64,000 nt of DNA from Schumannella soli (GTDB taxonomy: Bacteria; Actinomycetota; Actinomycetes; Actinomycetales; Microbacteriaceae), in the NCBI RefSeq assembly GCF_006517435.1, contig NZ_VHQG01000005.1:265222-329221 (forward strand), read 5' to 3'. Of the stretch, positions 1 through 8,335 are shown one piece after another. Within the stretch, counting starts at the first letter, position 1; each line of letters begins with the position of its first letter. Both the position numbers and the translations under genes were made by a program. The notes below the pieces were generated by a model. The model was not told the origin of the DNA. It did not search any database and was given only the letters and a program-made list of their open reading frames with translations.

Positions 1-1139
1 CGCTGCTGGCGGGGCTCGACGCGATGGACCGCACCCGGGCCTACCGCACGACCGGCCTGCCGGTGAGCGGCAACTACGGGCTGTCGAAGATCGCCTGGGC
101 GCTGCGCGCCGCCGGCCCCGCCGCCCGCGGAGCCCAGTGGCTCAACATCGCCGAGTACATCGCCGCGCGCCTCACCGGCGTGCGCTGGTCGGAGTACTCG
201 CTCGCCAGCCGCACCCTCGCGCTCGACCTGGCGACGGCATCCTGGTCGCAGGATGTCGCGGGGCTGCTCGGCGTGCACGTCGAGGTGCTGCCCGAACTGC
301 GGCGCGCCGGCGATGGCGTGCCGATGCGTCCGGAGTGCGCCCGCGGCTTCGGGCTCGGCGCGGGCGTCATGGTGCACGTCGCCGGGCACGACCACATGGT
401 CGGCGCCGTCGGCGCCGAGCTCGCGCACGGCGAGCTGCTCAACTCGACCGGCACGACCGAGGGGCTGCTGTTCCTGCGCGACGAGCCGAGCGTCGACGAG
501 CACGCCGAGCGCTCGAAGCTCGCCAACGGCATCGGCGTGACGGGCGACGACTTCACCCTCTTCGCCTCCATCCCGACCGGCGGCTCGGCCTTCGCGACGC
601 TGCAGTCGATGCTCGGAGTGGATGCGACATCCCTCGCCGCGCTCTGCTACGAGCTGCACGCCGAGTGGGTCGCCGGCCGCATCGACCTCGACCGCGTGCC
701 GGTCGTGCTGCCGCAGTTCCGCGGCAGCCCCAGCCCGGCCAAGAACCCGCGAGCGCGCGGCGCGATCGCCGGGCTCTCCACCGACACCACCCGCGCCGAG
801 CTCGTCTTCGGCGCCTTCCTCGGCATGGCGTGGCAGTTCGCCGACGTGCTCGAGCTGTTCCGCATCCAGCCCGACCGGGTGAAGGTGATCGGCCCGGCCA
901 GCCGCAACGCGCTCTGGCTGCAGCTCAAGGCCGACCTGCTCGGCGTGCCGCTCAGCGTCTCGAGCCACCCCGAGGTCGTCTCGCGCGGCGCGCAGCTGCT
1001 CGCCTCGGGCGAGACCGGCGCGTGGGCCGACTGCGCCCCCGTCGACGTGCCGGCGGATGCCGCGCGTCACGCCGCGCTCACCGCCTGGGCCGACGCCGCG
1101 CGCCCGGTCTGGGAGCACCTGAAGGCGCTGCCCGCATGA
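1..1139 (+). CDS. FGGY-family carbohydrate kinase (5' truncated by window)
   Basis: The frame is open from base 3 and runs to a TGA at 1137-1139, so the true start lies outside the window; the first internal ATG is at 24. The visible 378 codons hold the C-terminal two thirds of an FGGY sugar kinase: the GHDH motif followed by a Ser/Thr-Gly-Thr-Thr-Glu turn near residue 130 and the ATP-side helix with GPASRNALWLQ. FGGY kinases phosphorylate a sugar or polyol with ATP; the substrate cannot be read from sequence. It resembles the kinase at 2825 (both have GHDH and LLxSxGTxE) more than the xylulokinase between them. It probably shares a transcript with 1204, 64 bases downstream. Confidence 0.85.
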   Translation, partial: LLAGLDAMDRTRAYRTTGLPVSGNYGLSKIAWALRAAGPAARGAQWLNIAEYIAARLTGVRWSEYSLASRTLALDLATASWSQDVAGLLGVHVEVLPELRRAGDGVPMRPECARGFGLGAGVMVHVAGHDHMVGAVGAELAHGELLNSTGTTEGLLFLRDEPSVDEHAERSKLANGIGVTGDDFTLFASIPTGGSAFATLQSMLGVDATSLAALCYELHAEWVAGRIDLDRVPVVLPQFRGSPSPAKNPRARGAIAGLSTDTTRAELVFGAFLGMAWQFADVLELFRIQPDRVKVIGPASRNALWLQLKADLLGVPLSVSSHPEVVSRGAQLLASGETGAWADCAPVDVPADAARHAALTAWADAARPVWEHLKALPA

Positions 1140-1203
1140 GTGCTCTGGCCCACCACTCTGACCCGGCTCACCACCACAGCACCACGAGAACGGAGACCGA
1201 GCG

Positions 1204-2712
1204 ATGAAGCTCGTCGCGGGGATCGACTCCTCCACCCAGAACTGCAAGGTCACCGTGCGCGACCTCGAGACCGGCGCCGCCGTGCGCGAGGGCAAGGCCT
1301 CGCACCCCTCCGGCACGATCATCGACCCGAACCGCTGGTGGGATGCGCTGCTCACGGCCGTGCGACGCGCCGGCGGCCTCGACGACGTCATCGCCGTCTC
1401 GGTGAGCGGCCAGCAGCACACGCCGATCTTCCTCGACGAGTCGGGCGAGGTCGTCGCCGATTCGCCGCAGTGGAACGACACCGGCTCGCACCCGCACATG
1501 ATGGCGCTCAACGCCGAGCTGGGGCGCGACGAGTGGATCCGCCGTACCGGCATCCCGCTCACGCTCTCCGACACGGCGCCGAAGCTGCGCTACATGCGCG
1601 ACCTGCATCCGGAGGCCGTCGCGCGCACCGCCGCCGTCGCGATCGTGCACGACTGGCTCACCTGGCGTCTGCGCGGCTTCGGCCCCGGTTCCGGCCGCCC
1701 CGGGCTCGACGAGCTCGTCACAGATCGCTCCGATGCCTGCGGAACCGGCTACTGGTCGCCCGAGCGCAACGAGTACGAGATGGACCTCTTCGAGCACGCC
1801 TTCGGCCGGTCGGCGATCCTGCCGCGCATCCTCGGCCCGCTCGACCGCGCGGGTGTGACCGGCGCGGGCATCCCGGGCATCCCGGCGGGGATCCCGATCG
1901 GCGTCGGCAGCGGTGACAACGGGGCCGCGGCGCTCGCGCTCGGAATCCAGCCCGGCGACGCCGTGCTCTCGCTGGGCACCTCAGGCGTCGTCTACGCCCG
2001 CTCGGCCCGGCCCGTGCACGACTACGCCGGCTACGTCTGCAACTACGCGGACGCGACCGGCGACCACCTGCCGCTCGTCGCGACGCTCAACGCGGCGCGC
2101 AACTTCGAGCTCGCGACGAGCCTGCTCGGCTGCACCTTCGACGAGCTCAGCGACCTCGCGCTCGCCGCGGCGCCCGGCGCCGGCGGCCTCACGCTGCTGC
2201 CGTACTTCGAGGGCGAGCGCACCCCCGACCTGCCGCACGCCCGCGGCTCGCTGCACGGCGCATCCCTCGCCAACTTCACCCGCGAGAACTTCGCCCGCTC
2301 GGTCATCGAGGGCACGCTCGCGAGCCAGGTGGCGATGCTGGATGCGCTGCACGCCTGCGAGGTGCCGACGAACCGTCTGCTGCTCATCGGCGGCGCCGCT
2401 CAGAGTCCCGCGGTGCAGGCGATCCTCGGCGAGCTCGTCGACATCCCCGTCGCCGTGCCCGCACCCGATGAGTACGTGACGATGGGCGCCGCGATGCAGG
2501 CCGCCGCCGCGGCCGAGGGCGCCTTCCCCGCCTGGCGGGTCGCCGTCGACGAGCTCGCGGCCGTGCCGTTCGAGCCGCAGGTCGGCGCGCAGTACGAGGC
2601 GGCGAAGACCGCGCTCGGCTACGTGGATGTGCTGGCCGCGCCGGCGGACGGCCCGGCGTCGAGCGCGGCGGGCATCCCGTCGGCCTCGGCCTCGGCCTCG
2701 CCGATCGGCTGA
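1204..2712 (+). CDS. xylB: Xylulokinase-like FGGY kinase
   Basis: A 502-residue protein, the usual length for XylB, starting at ATG 1204 behind a GGAGA ribosome site. The N-terminal phosphate loop is GIDSSTQNCKV (residues 6-16), followed by the xylulokinase-like SGQQHTPIFLD stretch near residue 70, the mid-protein GDNGAAALALG and SLGTSGVV segments, and the C-terminal IGGAAQSPAVQ motif. The family converts D-xylulose to xylulose 5-phosphate in the cytoplasm. Two further FGGY kinases flank it, so this locus may process several pentoses or polyols. The last 25 residues are Ala/Ser-rich low complexity. A hairpin terminator follows at 2777-2811. The exact substrate is inferred from motif similarity only. 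Confidence 0.85.
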   Translation: MKLVAGIDSSTQNCKVTVRDLETGAAVREGKASHPSGTIIDPNRWWDALLTAVRRAGGLDDVIAVSVSGQQHTPIFLDESGEVVADSPQWNDTGSHPHMMALNAELGRDEWIRRTGIPLTLSDTAPKLRYMRDLHPEAVARTAAVAIVHDWLTWRLRGFGPGSGRPGLDELVTDRSDACGTGYWSPERNEYEMDLFEHAFGRSAILPRILGPLDRAGVTGAGIPGIPAGIPIGVGSGDNGAAALALGIQPGDAVLSLGTSGVVYARSARPVHDYAGYVCNYADATGDHLPLVATLNAARNFELATSLLGCTFDELSDLALAAAPGAGGLTLLPYFEGERTPDLPHARGSLHGASLANFTRENFARSVIEGTLASQVAMLDALHACEVPTNRLLLIGGAAQSPAVQAILGELVDIPVAVPAPDEYVTMGAAMQAAAAAEGAFPAWRVAVDELAAVPFEPQVGAQYEAAKTALGYVDVLAAPADGPASSAAGIPSASASASPIG

Positions 2713-2776
2713 GCCCGGCGTGATCGCCTGACCTTCCTCCGGCCGCTTCTTCGGGGGAGCGCCGGAGGTCCCGCGC

Positions 2777-2811
2777 CGCCGGGTCCGCTCTTCGGGGAGT
2801 CGGACCCGGCG
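2777..2811 (+). terminator. Hairpin after xylB
   Basis: An 11-bp perfect stem, CGCCGGGTCCG pairing with CGGACCCGGCG, around a 13-base loop. It sits 65 bases past the xylB stop and directly before the next gene's -10. It lacks a clear U tract, as is common in high-GC actinobacteria. Confidence 0.55.
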
Positions 2812-2812
2812 G

Positions 2813-2818
2813 TATCGT
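2813..2818 (+). promoter_or_regulatory. -10 hexamer TATCGT, leaderless start
   Basis: TATCGT ends seven bases before the GTG at 2825, so the predicted transcription start coincides with the start codon. No Shine-Dalgarno sequence is visible between them. Confidence 0.55.
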
Positions 2819-2824
2819 CGCCTC

Positions 2825-4174
2825 GTGGGGATCACGACGCGCACGGCGGTCGCCTGCGGCGTCGACATCGGCTCGACCAACGCGAAGGTCGTGCTGATCG
2901 ATGCCGAGGGCGCGGTGGTCGCCCGCGTGATCCGGCCAACGCCGCGCGACGCCGACGGCCCGCTCATCGACGCCCGCGCCCTGCTCGACGCGATCGAGCA
3001 GATGATCCTCAGCGCCTGCGGCGACCTCTACGAGGTGCACGCGGTCAGCACGGCCGGCATCGGCGAAGACGGCGTGCTGGTGGATGCGGCGCTCACCCCG
3101 CTCACCCGGGCGCTGTCGTGGTTCGATCCGCGGCGGCAGACGGTGTTCCGCGATCTGCAGCCGCGACTGCGCGGCACGGAGCCCTTCGACGCCGACAGCG
3201 ACCCGGTGCGCACCTTCGTCGGCTGGGTGTGGGCGCGCGAGCAGCTCGGCGAGACGAGCGCGCACCGCTGGATCTCGCTCACCGACCTGCCGGCCGCGCA
3301 CTGGTCGGGCCGGCCCTTCCTCAGCGACACGCTCGCCTCGCGCACGGGCGCCTGGCACGCGAGCGACCGCCGCTGGGATGCCGATCGGGTCAGCTCGACG
3401 CTCGGCGACGTCGAGCTGCTGCCGCCGGTCGCGGCGACCGGCGAGGTCGTCGGAGCGCTCGCGTCCGCCCGCCTGCGCGAGGCCGGCGCGGTCTCCGCGG
3501 AGGCGATCACGGTCGTCGGCGGCCACGACCATCCCATCGCCGGCTGGGGCGTCGACCGCATGGTGCCGGGCGCCCTGCTCGATTCGATGGGCACGGCCGA
3601 GGTCGTCGTCGCGCAGACCGCCGCGCCGCCGGCCGACTACACGCGGCAGCCGGCGATCGAGATCGCCCCCGGCATCCGCAGCTCGGGCACGACCGTGCTG
3701 CGCGTCGAGGAGCTCGCCCGCAACGTGCAGTGGGCCTCGCAGAACCCCGAGGTCGCCGGGCACATCCGCGGCCTGCTCGACGGCAGCGCCGAGCCGCTGC
3801 CGGTGCTCGACTCCGGCTGGTTCGTCCCCGGTGTGCACGGCGGCGGCCAGCCGGCGTACGCGCTCGATGCTCCCGCCGATCCGCGGGCTCGCGCCTCGGC
3901 CGTGCTCGGCGCGCTCGCGATCGCCGGACGCGAGGCCGTCGAGGCGGTGCGCCGCGGCGGCGCCGGCGACGGCGAGGTGCGGCTGGCGGGCGGATGGGCG
4001 CGCTCGCCCGGCTGGATCGACATCAAGAACGCGGTCAACGGCTACCGCGCGGCGCCCGTGCTCGAGCCGCAGGTCACCGCTGTCGGCGCGGCGCTGCTCG
4101 CGGCCGAGGCGCTCGGCTGGGCGCCCGATCCGGCCCGCGCGCTCGGCGGCTTCGCGGCCGACCTGCTCGGCTGA
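2825..4174 (+). CDS. FGGY-family carbohydrate kinase
   Basis: A 449-residue kinase starting at GTG 2825, chosen because the TATCGT -10 lies seven bases upstream and the frame has no better start. The N-terminal phosphate loop is GVDIGSTNAKVVLID (about residues 12-26). The central GGHDHPIAGWG and SMGTAEVVV segments and the C-terminal LAGGWARSPGW glycine motif complete the ATPase fold. It is shorter than XylB (about 500) and closer in sequence to the truncated kinase at the window start. The substrate is unknown. It is separated from xylB by a hairpin and has its own promoter, so it is probably regulated separately. The GntR regulator at 4254 converges on it. Confidence 0.8.
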   Translation: MGITTRTAVACGVDIGSTNAKVVLIDAEGAVVARVIRPTPRDADGPLIDARALLDAIEQMILSACGDLYEVHAVSTAGIGEDGVLVDAALTPLTRALSWFDPRRQTVFRDLQPRLRGTEPFDADSDPVRTFVGWVWAREQLGETSAHRWISLTDLPAAHWSGRPFLSDTLASRTGAWHASDRRWDADRVSSTLGDVELLPPVAATGEVVGALASARLREAGAVSAEAITVVGGHDHPIAGWGVDRMVPGALLDSMGTAEVVVAQTAAPPADYTRQPAIEIAPGIRSSGTTVLRVEELARNVQWASQNPEVAGHIRGLLDGSAEPLPVLDSGWFVPGVHGGGQPAYALDAPADPRARASAVLGALAIAGREAVEAVRRGGAGDGEVRLAGGWARSPGWIDIKNAVNGYRAAPVLEPQVTAVGAALLAAEALGWAPDPARALGGFAADLLG

Positions 4175-4179
4175 GCGAG

Positions 4180-4197
4180 CGGTGCCGGGCGGCACCG
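4180..4197 (+). terminator. Short hairpin after third kinase
   Basis: A 7-bp stem CGGTGCC/GGCACCG with a 4-base loop begins six bases after the kinase stop. A second GGTGCC follows at 4206. It may end transcription from both converging genes. Confidence 0.4.
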
Positions 4198-4253
4198 AGC
4201 GGGCGGTGCCGGGCTCCCGGATCGGGATCGCGGACCGCGCCCTGGAAGGGCGG

Positions 4254-5000
4254 TCAGTTCGCGCTGACGCTGACCTCGAGCGGGATGATGTCGGTCAGCA
4301 CCCAGGTCTCGTAGTAGTCGAAGCGGGTGCCCCGCGCATCCCACGACAGCGAGCGCACGCGCAGCACCGGCTGATCGGCATCGATCTGCAGGTGAGCGGC
4401 CACGGCCTCGGTGGGGCGCATGGCGCGGATGACGCGCTTGGCCCCGTTCGAGACGAAGCCGGCGCGGCGCAGGGTCTCGTTGAGCGAGCCGCTGCCGTCC
4501 ATCACGCCGGCATCGGCCGAGACCGTCTCGCCGACGCTCTTCGGGAACCAGTTCGTGCTGAACATCGCGACCTTGCCGTCGAGCGAGCGCACGCGCTGCA
4601 GCGCGAAGACCTGAGCGTCGTCGGCGAGCTCGAGGGCCTCGGCGACGTGCTGGGCGGGGGCGGCGAGCCGCGCATCCACCACCTGGGTGGTCACGCCGGT
4701 CTGGCCTTGGCGCACCTGCGATTCGAGGAAGCCCTCCTCGACGGTCCAGCCGGTCGACTGCTCGGGCGAGGAGGCGAAGACTCCGCGGCGGGCGACGCGG
4801 CGCGCGAAGCCCTCGCTCTCGAGCTTCGACATCGTCTGTCGCACCGTCGCGCGCGAGAGGCCGTACTCGCGGCACAGCTCCATCTCGCTGGGCAGGCGCT
4901 CGTCGGCGGGGATGTCGCCGGAGAGGATCTGGTCGCGCAGGATCACGAACAGCTGCTCGTAGTACGCGACAGGAGAGTCGCGTTCGATCGTCTGCGCCAC
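4254..5000 (-). CDS. GntR-family regulator with UTRA effector domain
   Basis: I start it at the GTG rising from 5000 (248 aa) because a GGGGG ribosome site lies five bases upstream and GntR/HutC proteins normally begin about ten residues before the first helix. The frame extends to another GTG at 5072, which lacks a ribosome site. Residues 8-75 form the winged helix-turn-helix, with LPSEMELCREYGLSRATVRQTM as turn and recognition helix. The rest is a UTRA domain ending in an FDYYETWVLTDIIPLEV-type strand. Such proteins release DNA on binding a sugar phosphate or related effector. Its position between sugar kinases and a GH31 glycosidase suggests it represses this locus. Confidence 0.85.
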   Translation of the reverse strand: MAQTIERDSPVAYYEQLFVILRDQILSGDIPADERLPSEMELCREYGLSRATVRQTMSKLESEGFARRVARRGVFASSPEQSTGWTVEEGFLESQVRQGQTGVTTQVVDARLAAPAQHVAEALELADDAQVFALQRVRSLDGKVAMFSTNWFPKSVGETVSADAGVMDGSGSLNETLRRAGFVSNGAKRVIRAMRPTEAVAAHLQIDADQPVLRVRSLSWDARGTRFDYYETWVLTDIIPLEVSVSAN

Positions 5001-5072
5001 TGCATCCCCCGTCCGTTTCGGGAAGCGTACAGGCTGGCCGTCTGGTTTTGTCGGTACGTCGTGTACGGACAC
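5001..5072 (-). promoter_or_regulatory. GntR gene upstream region with GTAC-rich dyad
   Basis: If the regulator starts at 5000, its leader holds a repeated GTAC pattern (5053-5056, 5063-5066 and 5028-5031) next to an AT-richer stretch. That arrangement would suit an autoregulatory operator. If the 5072 start is used this becomes coding sequence, so the call depends on the start choice. Confidence 0.25.
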
Positions 5073-5091
5073 GCGGGGCTGCGTTCAGGGC

Positions 5092-6756
5092 TCAGATCCG
5101 GCGTAGCACCGGGATGGCGTCGAGATCGACGGAGACGGAGATCTGCAGTCCGCCGTCGCCCGCGACGTGCGTCGATCCGGGGCCGGCCTCGTGACCGTCC
5201 GCCGCTCGGACGACCTCCTGCCACGTTCCCGGCGGCAGCGTGATCGGGCGTGACGTCGCGCCACGCTCCAGCACCGGCGCGACCAGGATGCGCTCGCCGA
5301 GCAGGAACTGGTCGCGCACGTGCTCGAATCCGGGGTGGTGATAGGCGAGCGGACGGAGGATCGGCTCCCCGGTCGCGCCCGCCGCGTCCACCAGCTCGAG
5401 GATCTCGGGCAGCAGGCTGTCGCGGAGGGCCAAGGCCTTCCGCACCGCAGCCAGATGGTCCTCGTCGAGCACCCGAGCCGGCGAGAGCGAGAACTGCATC
5501 ATCGGGAAGAGCGCAGCCACCTGCGCATAGCGCACGAACTGCTGCTGGTCGACCACGGCGCCCGGGCCGAACGAGCCCAGTTCACCGCCGCCGACCATGT
5601 CGGGGCAGACGAAGGGATGCCCGATCAGACCCTGGGCGATCGCCTCCGGGATCAGTCCCGCGAGACCATCCTCGCCCCAGGTCGGCGGCTTGTCGTGCAG
5701 GCGCTGCGCCAGCGGCAGTCCGCCGGATCGCCAGCTCGCCCGGAACTCGTTGAAGGGGAACCGTGCACCCAGAGCGACCCAGGCCTCGACGCGGTCGACG
5801 GGGGAGATGACGGCAGCGGATGCGTCGATCGGGGGCAGGTCGTCGTCGCGGAAGTCGCGCAGGTCGCCGCCGTCGAACTTGAATCCCGAGACTCCCGTCT
5901 CCCGCTGCAACGCCGTCAGGGTGTCGGCGAGCCAGTCGGCGGCGGCGGGCGAGGCGACGTCGAGCAGGGCGCTGTATCCGTTCCACCAGCGGCGGATCGC
6001 GGTGTCGCCGTCGGCGCCGCGCAGCAGCATCCCGCGTTCTTCGAGCTCGCGGAAGACGGCGCCGTCGGGGCTGACGAAGGGCACGAGCCAGAGCATGACG
6101 CGGAAGCCGAGCTGCGCGAGCTCGTCCGTCATCGCTCTGGGGTCGGGGAAGCGCGTTCGGTCGAAGCGCCAGTCGCCGTAGTCGACGGCCCAGTCGTCGT
6201 CGATCATCAGCACCCCTGGCGGGAAGCCCGCATCGATCAGGCCCCGGGCGTAGGTGAGCACTGCCTCCTGCGTCGGCAGGTAGGGCATCTCGATCCAGGT
6301 GTTGTACTGCGGCCCGGCGAACAGCTCGCGAGGCGGTGCGCCGCGACCAGCGGGGAAGTGGGCCGATGAGGAGGCGAGGAAGGCGTCGCGCAGTGCGCCG
6401 CCGGTCTCGATCAGCTGCAACGGGGCTTCCGCGCCGCCGAGTCCGTCGCCGTCGCGAATCTCGGCGTCGGCGGGCCGGCGTCCGAACTCCGCCGGACTCG
6501 CCCGCAGCGCCCGCTGTCGCCCCTCGACGACGAACTCGAACGCGAACGGCCGATCGCACCACAGTGCTCGTCCCGCGCTCGACAGCAGCAGCGGCGCCGA
6601 CTGGTTCGCGCCCGATGTCGCGTCGGCGGCGAGGCCGGCGTTGTGAGCCAGATCCCGGCGGTGCGCGACAGTGCCGAACGGCATGAGCGTGCCATCGGCC
6701 ACGGCGCCTCCCCACCACACCTCGTCGGCGAGCAGGGGGACGTCGACGTCGTTCAT
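5092..6756 (-). CDS. Glycoside hydrolase family 31 protein
   Basis: A 554-residue protein without an obvious signal peptide, so probably cytoplasmic. The family cuts alpha-linked glucosides, xylosides, galactosides or sulfoquinovosides by a retaining mechanism. The catalytic (beta/alpha)8 barrel follows an N-terminal beta domain of about 140 residues. Visible active-site motifs are the GVLMIDDDW strand, the FKFDGGD nucleophile motif (candidate Asp295) and CPDMVGGGE with candidate acid/base Asp386. The C-terminal beta domain contains the RILVAPVLERGA segment typical of the family. It is shorter than classical alpha-glucosidases (650-800). It lies upstream of the GntR gene in the same orientation, with about 90 bases between, so the two may be co-regulated. 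Substrate specificity is not evident. Confidence 0.8.
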   Translation of the reverse strand: MNDVDVPLLADEVWWGGAVADGTLMPFGTVAHRRDLAHNAGLAADATSGANQSAPLLLSSAGRALWCDRPFAFEFVVEGRQRALRASPAEFGRRPADAEIRDGDGLGGAEAPLQLIETGGALRDAFLASSSAHFPAGRGAPPRELFAGPQYNTWIEMPYLPTQEAVLTYARGLIDAGFPPGVLMIDDDWAVDYGDWRFDRTRFPDPRAMTDELAQLGFRVMLWLVPFVSPDGAVFRELEERGMLLRGADGDTAIRRWWNGYSALLDVASPAAADWLADTLTALQRETGVSGFKFDGGDLRDFRDDDLPPIDASAAVISPVDRVEAWVALGARFPFNEFRASWRSGGLPLAQRLHDKPPTWGEDGLAGLIPEAIAQGLIGHPFVCPDMVGGGELGSFGPGAVVDQQQFVRYAQVAALFPMMQFSLSPARVLDEDHLAAVRKALALRDSLLPEILELVDAAGATGEPILRPLAYHHPGFEHVRDQFLLGERILVAPVLERGATSRPITLPPGTWQEVVRAADGHEAGPGSTHVAGDGGLQISVSVDLDAIPVLRRI

Positions 6757-6926
6757 CCGATTCCTCTCACGGGCCGTCGCTGCGACGGCTCCGCCAGCAC
6801 GCTAGGTGCCGCAGCGACCGCGACGGTACGGCCCAGGCCGAATGCGCACCACGATTGCGCGGACGCGCCGTCGGCGGACCTCCTGCGAGTCGGGTGACCG
6901 CGGGGAGTCGCGGCATCCGCGCCGGT

Positions 6927-6932
6927 TACCGT
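6927..6932 (+). promoter_or_regulatory. -10 hexamer TACCGT, leaderless start
   Basis: TACCGT ends seven bases before GTG 6939. This decides the start of the DUF6328 gene against upstream in-frame codons. Confidence 0.55.
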
Positions 6933-6938
6933 GGCGGT

Positions 6939-7508
6939 GTGACCGACGACGCCCGCCCGGCTTCCGGCGATCGACCCGACCGCGAAGCGCATCCCGCCGG
7001 TGAGGACTTCGAGGACGCCGTCGCCGACGGCCGACCCGAGACCGAGAACCAGCGCCTCGACCGCAACTGGGGCGAGCTGCTGCAGGAGCTGCGGGTCACT
7101 CAGACCGGCACACAGATCCTCACCGGCTTCCTGCTGACCCTCGCGTTCCAGCCGCGCTTCGCCGAGCTCGACGGCTACCAGCGCACGCTCTATCTCGTGC
7201 TCGTCGCGGTTGCCGTGCTCGCCACGATCCTCGCGCTCGCACCGGTCAGCCTGCACCGGGTGCTGTTCCGGCACCAGGTGAAGGGGCGCATCGTGCGGGT
7301 CACCGATCAGCTGCTGCGGGTGACGCTGATCGCCGTCGCGCTCGTGCTGACCGGCACGGCGTCGCTGGTGGCGGATGTCGTGCTCGGCCGCGCGGCCGGA
7401 CTGATCGCCGGGGCGGTCGCCCTGGTGGTCGTTACCCTGCTGGGGCTCGCCCTGCCGCTTTCGGCGCGTCGGGCCGCCCGTCGGCTCCCGGAGCCGCCGA
7501 CCCGCTGA
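6939..7508 (+). CDS. DUF6328-type four-helix membrane protein
   Basis: A 189-residue protein from GTG 6939; an in-frame ATG at 6855 is rejected because the -10 TACCGT lies between the two. After an acidic cytoplasmic head comes the NWGELLQELRVTQTGTQILTGFLLTLAFQPRF segment that marks DUF6328, then a YQRTLYLVLVAVAVLATILALAPVSLHR helix and two further hydrophobic helices before a basic C-terminus. Function is unknown; the family is widespread in actinobacteria. Its last 77 bases overlap the end of the convergent gene at 7432-8196, so the two messages are antisense at their 3' ends. No terminator separates them. Confidence 0.75.
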   Translation: MTDDARPASGDRPDREAHPAGEDFEDAVADGRPETENQRLDRNWGELLQELRVTQTGTQILTGFLLTLAFQPRFAELDGYQRTLYLVLVAVAVLATILALAPVSLHRVLFRHQVKGRIVRVTDQLLRVTLIAVALVLTGTASLVADVVLGRAAGLIAGAVALVVVTLLGLALPLSARRAARRLPEPPTR

Positions 7509-8196
7509 GCGACGGCACGAAGCGGTCGATCACGAGGATGACGACGGCCAGCACCACGGCGTAGGCGACGACCGCGAGGGCGCCGAGCGCGGCAGCGCCC
7601 GCCCCGACCTGGTTCACGTCGAGGAACGGGTAGGGATACCAGCCGGTGATCGCGCCGCGCGTGAAGGTGAACGCCAGCCACAGCGCCGGCCAGATGAAGG
7701 CGAGGGCGGCGAGACGGATGCTCCACTGACGTCGCGGGCCGAACAGCAGCCAGGCGAGCGCGAACAGCACCGGCGCGACGTTGTGGAACAGCGCGGTCGC
7801 GACGACGGCCTCGCCGCGCAGCTGCAGCCCGGGCGCCAGGATCAGCCCGAACACCGAGCCGGTCACGACGATGCTGAGCAGCGCATCCAGATGCAGCAGC
7901 CGCCAGCCGCGGCCGGCGCCGGGGCGCACGTCGCGGCCGAGCGCGGCGCCGATCGCCGCGATCAGCACGAGCACGTTGCTGAGGATCGTGAAGAAGCTGA
8001 ACAGGCGTGCGAAGCGCACGGCGAGGGGGATGCTCGAGCCGCTCTCGCCCGAGTTCGCATCCGAGCCGCCCGTGAACAGCAGGTAGAACTGCAGCCCGAA
8101 CGCGACGAGCACGACGATCGCGATCACCGCGTAGCTCACGCGGCGCGCGATCTCGACGCGGGCGAGCGGTGCGGATGCGGCGGGCGAGGTCGTCAC
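7432..8196 (-). CDS. Pr6Pr-type integral membrane protein
   Basis: A 254-residue, six-helix protein starting at GTG 8196, with the -10 TAGCGT seven bases upstream. Family marks are the FFTILSNVLVLIAAIGAALGRD segment after the first helix pair, the ATALFHNVAPVLFALAWLLFG helix, and the loop GWYPYPFLDVNQVG near residue 195. Proteins of this group resemble the FAR-17a/AIG1 fold and are called Pr6Pr in actinobacteria. A substrate has not been established that I can state. The C-terminal 30 residues are a disordered Ala/Pro/Gly tail, and this is the part overlapped by the convergent DUF6328 gene. Confidence 0.75.
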   Translation of the reverse strand: MTTSPAASAPLARVEIARRVSYAVIAIVVLVAFGLQFYLLFTGGSDANSGESGSSIPLAVRFARLFSFFTILSNVLVLIAAIGAALGRDVRPGAGRGWRLLHLDALLSIVVTGSVFGLILAPGLQLRGEAVVATALFHNVAPVLFALAWLLFGPRRQWSIRLAALAFIWPALWLAFTFTRGAITGWYPYPFLDVNQVGAGAAALGALAVVAYAVVLAVVILVIDRFVPSLSGSAAPGADGRPDAPKAAGRAPAG

Positions 8197-8202
8197 GCGC
8201 TC

Positions 8203-8208
8203 ACGCTA
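8203..8208 (-). promoter_or_regulatory. -10 hexamer TAGCGT, leaderless start
   Basis: Read on the complement, TAGCGT ends seven bases before the GTG at 8196. Confidence 0.5.
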
Positions 8209-8231
8209 GCGCCGACGGTCGGAGTCACCTC

Positions 8232-8287
8232 TTGCGCATCCGCTATTCAACGTTACTATCTAGTGGTACTCACTGATGCTGAATAGC
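8232..8287 (+). promoter_or_regulatory. padR promoter and candidate operator
   Basis: A -35 like TTGCGC (8232-8237), a 16-base spacer and a -10 TACTAT (8254-8259) precede padR. The -10 overlaps the small palindrome ACTATCTAGT (8255-8264). Larger 8-base arms GCTATTCA (8242-8249) and TGAATAGC (8280-8287) enclose the start region. Dyads of this kind are expected for PadR autoregulation; direct binding is inferred. Confidence 0.5.
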
Positions 8288-8335
8288 AGCGACGCTGAGT
8301 AGCGGCAGCAGGAGTCACCGACTGAAGGAGAGCCG

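Noticed and set aside
5001-5072. GTG 5072 as start of the GntR regulator
   Set aside because: It has no ribosome site, adds 24 residues ahead of the usual GntR start and would place the likely operator inside the gene.
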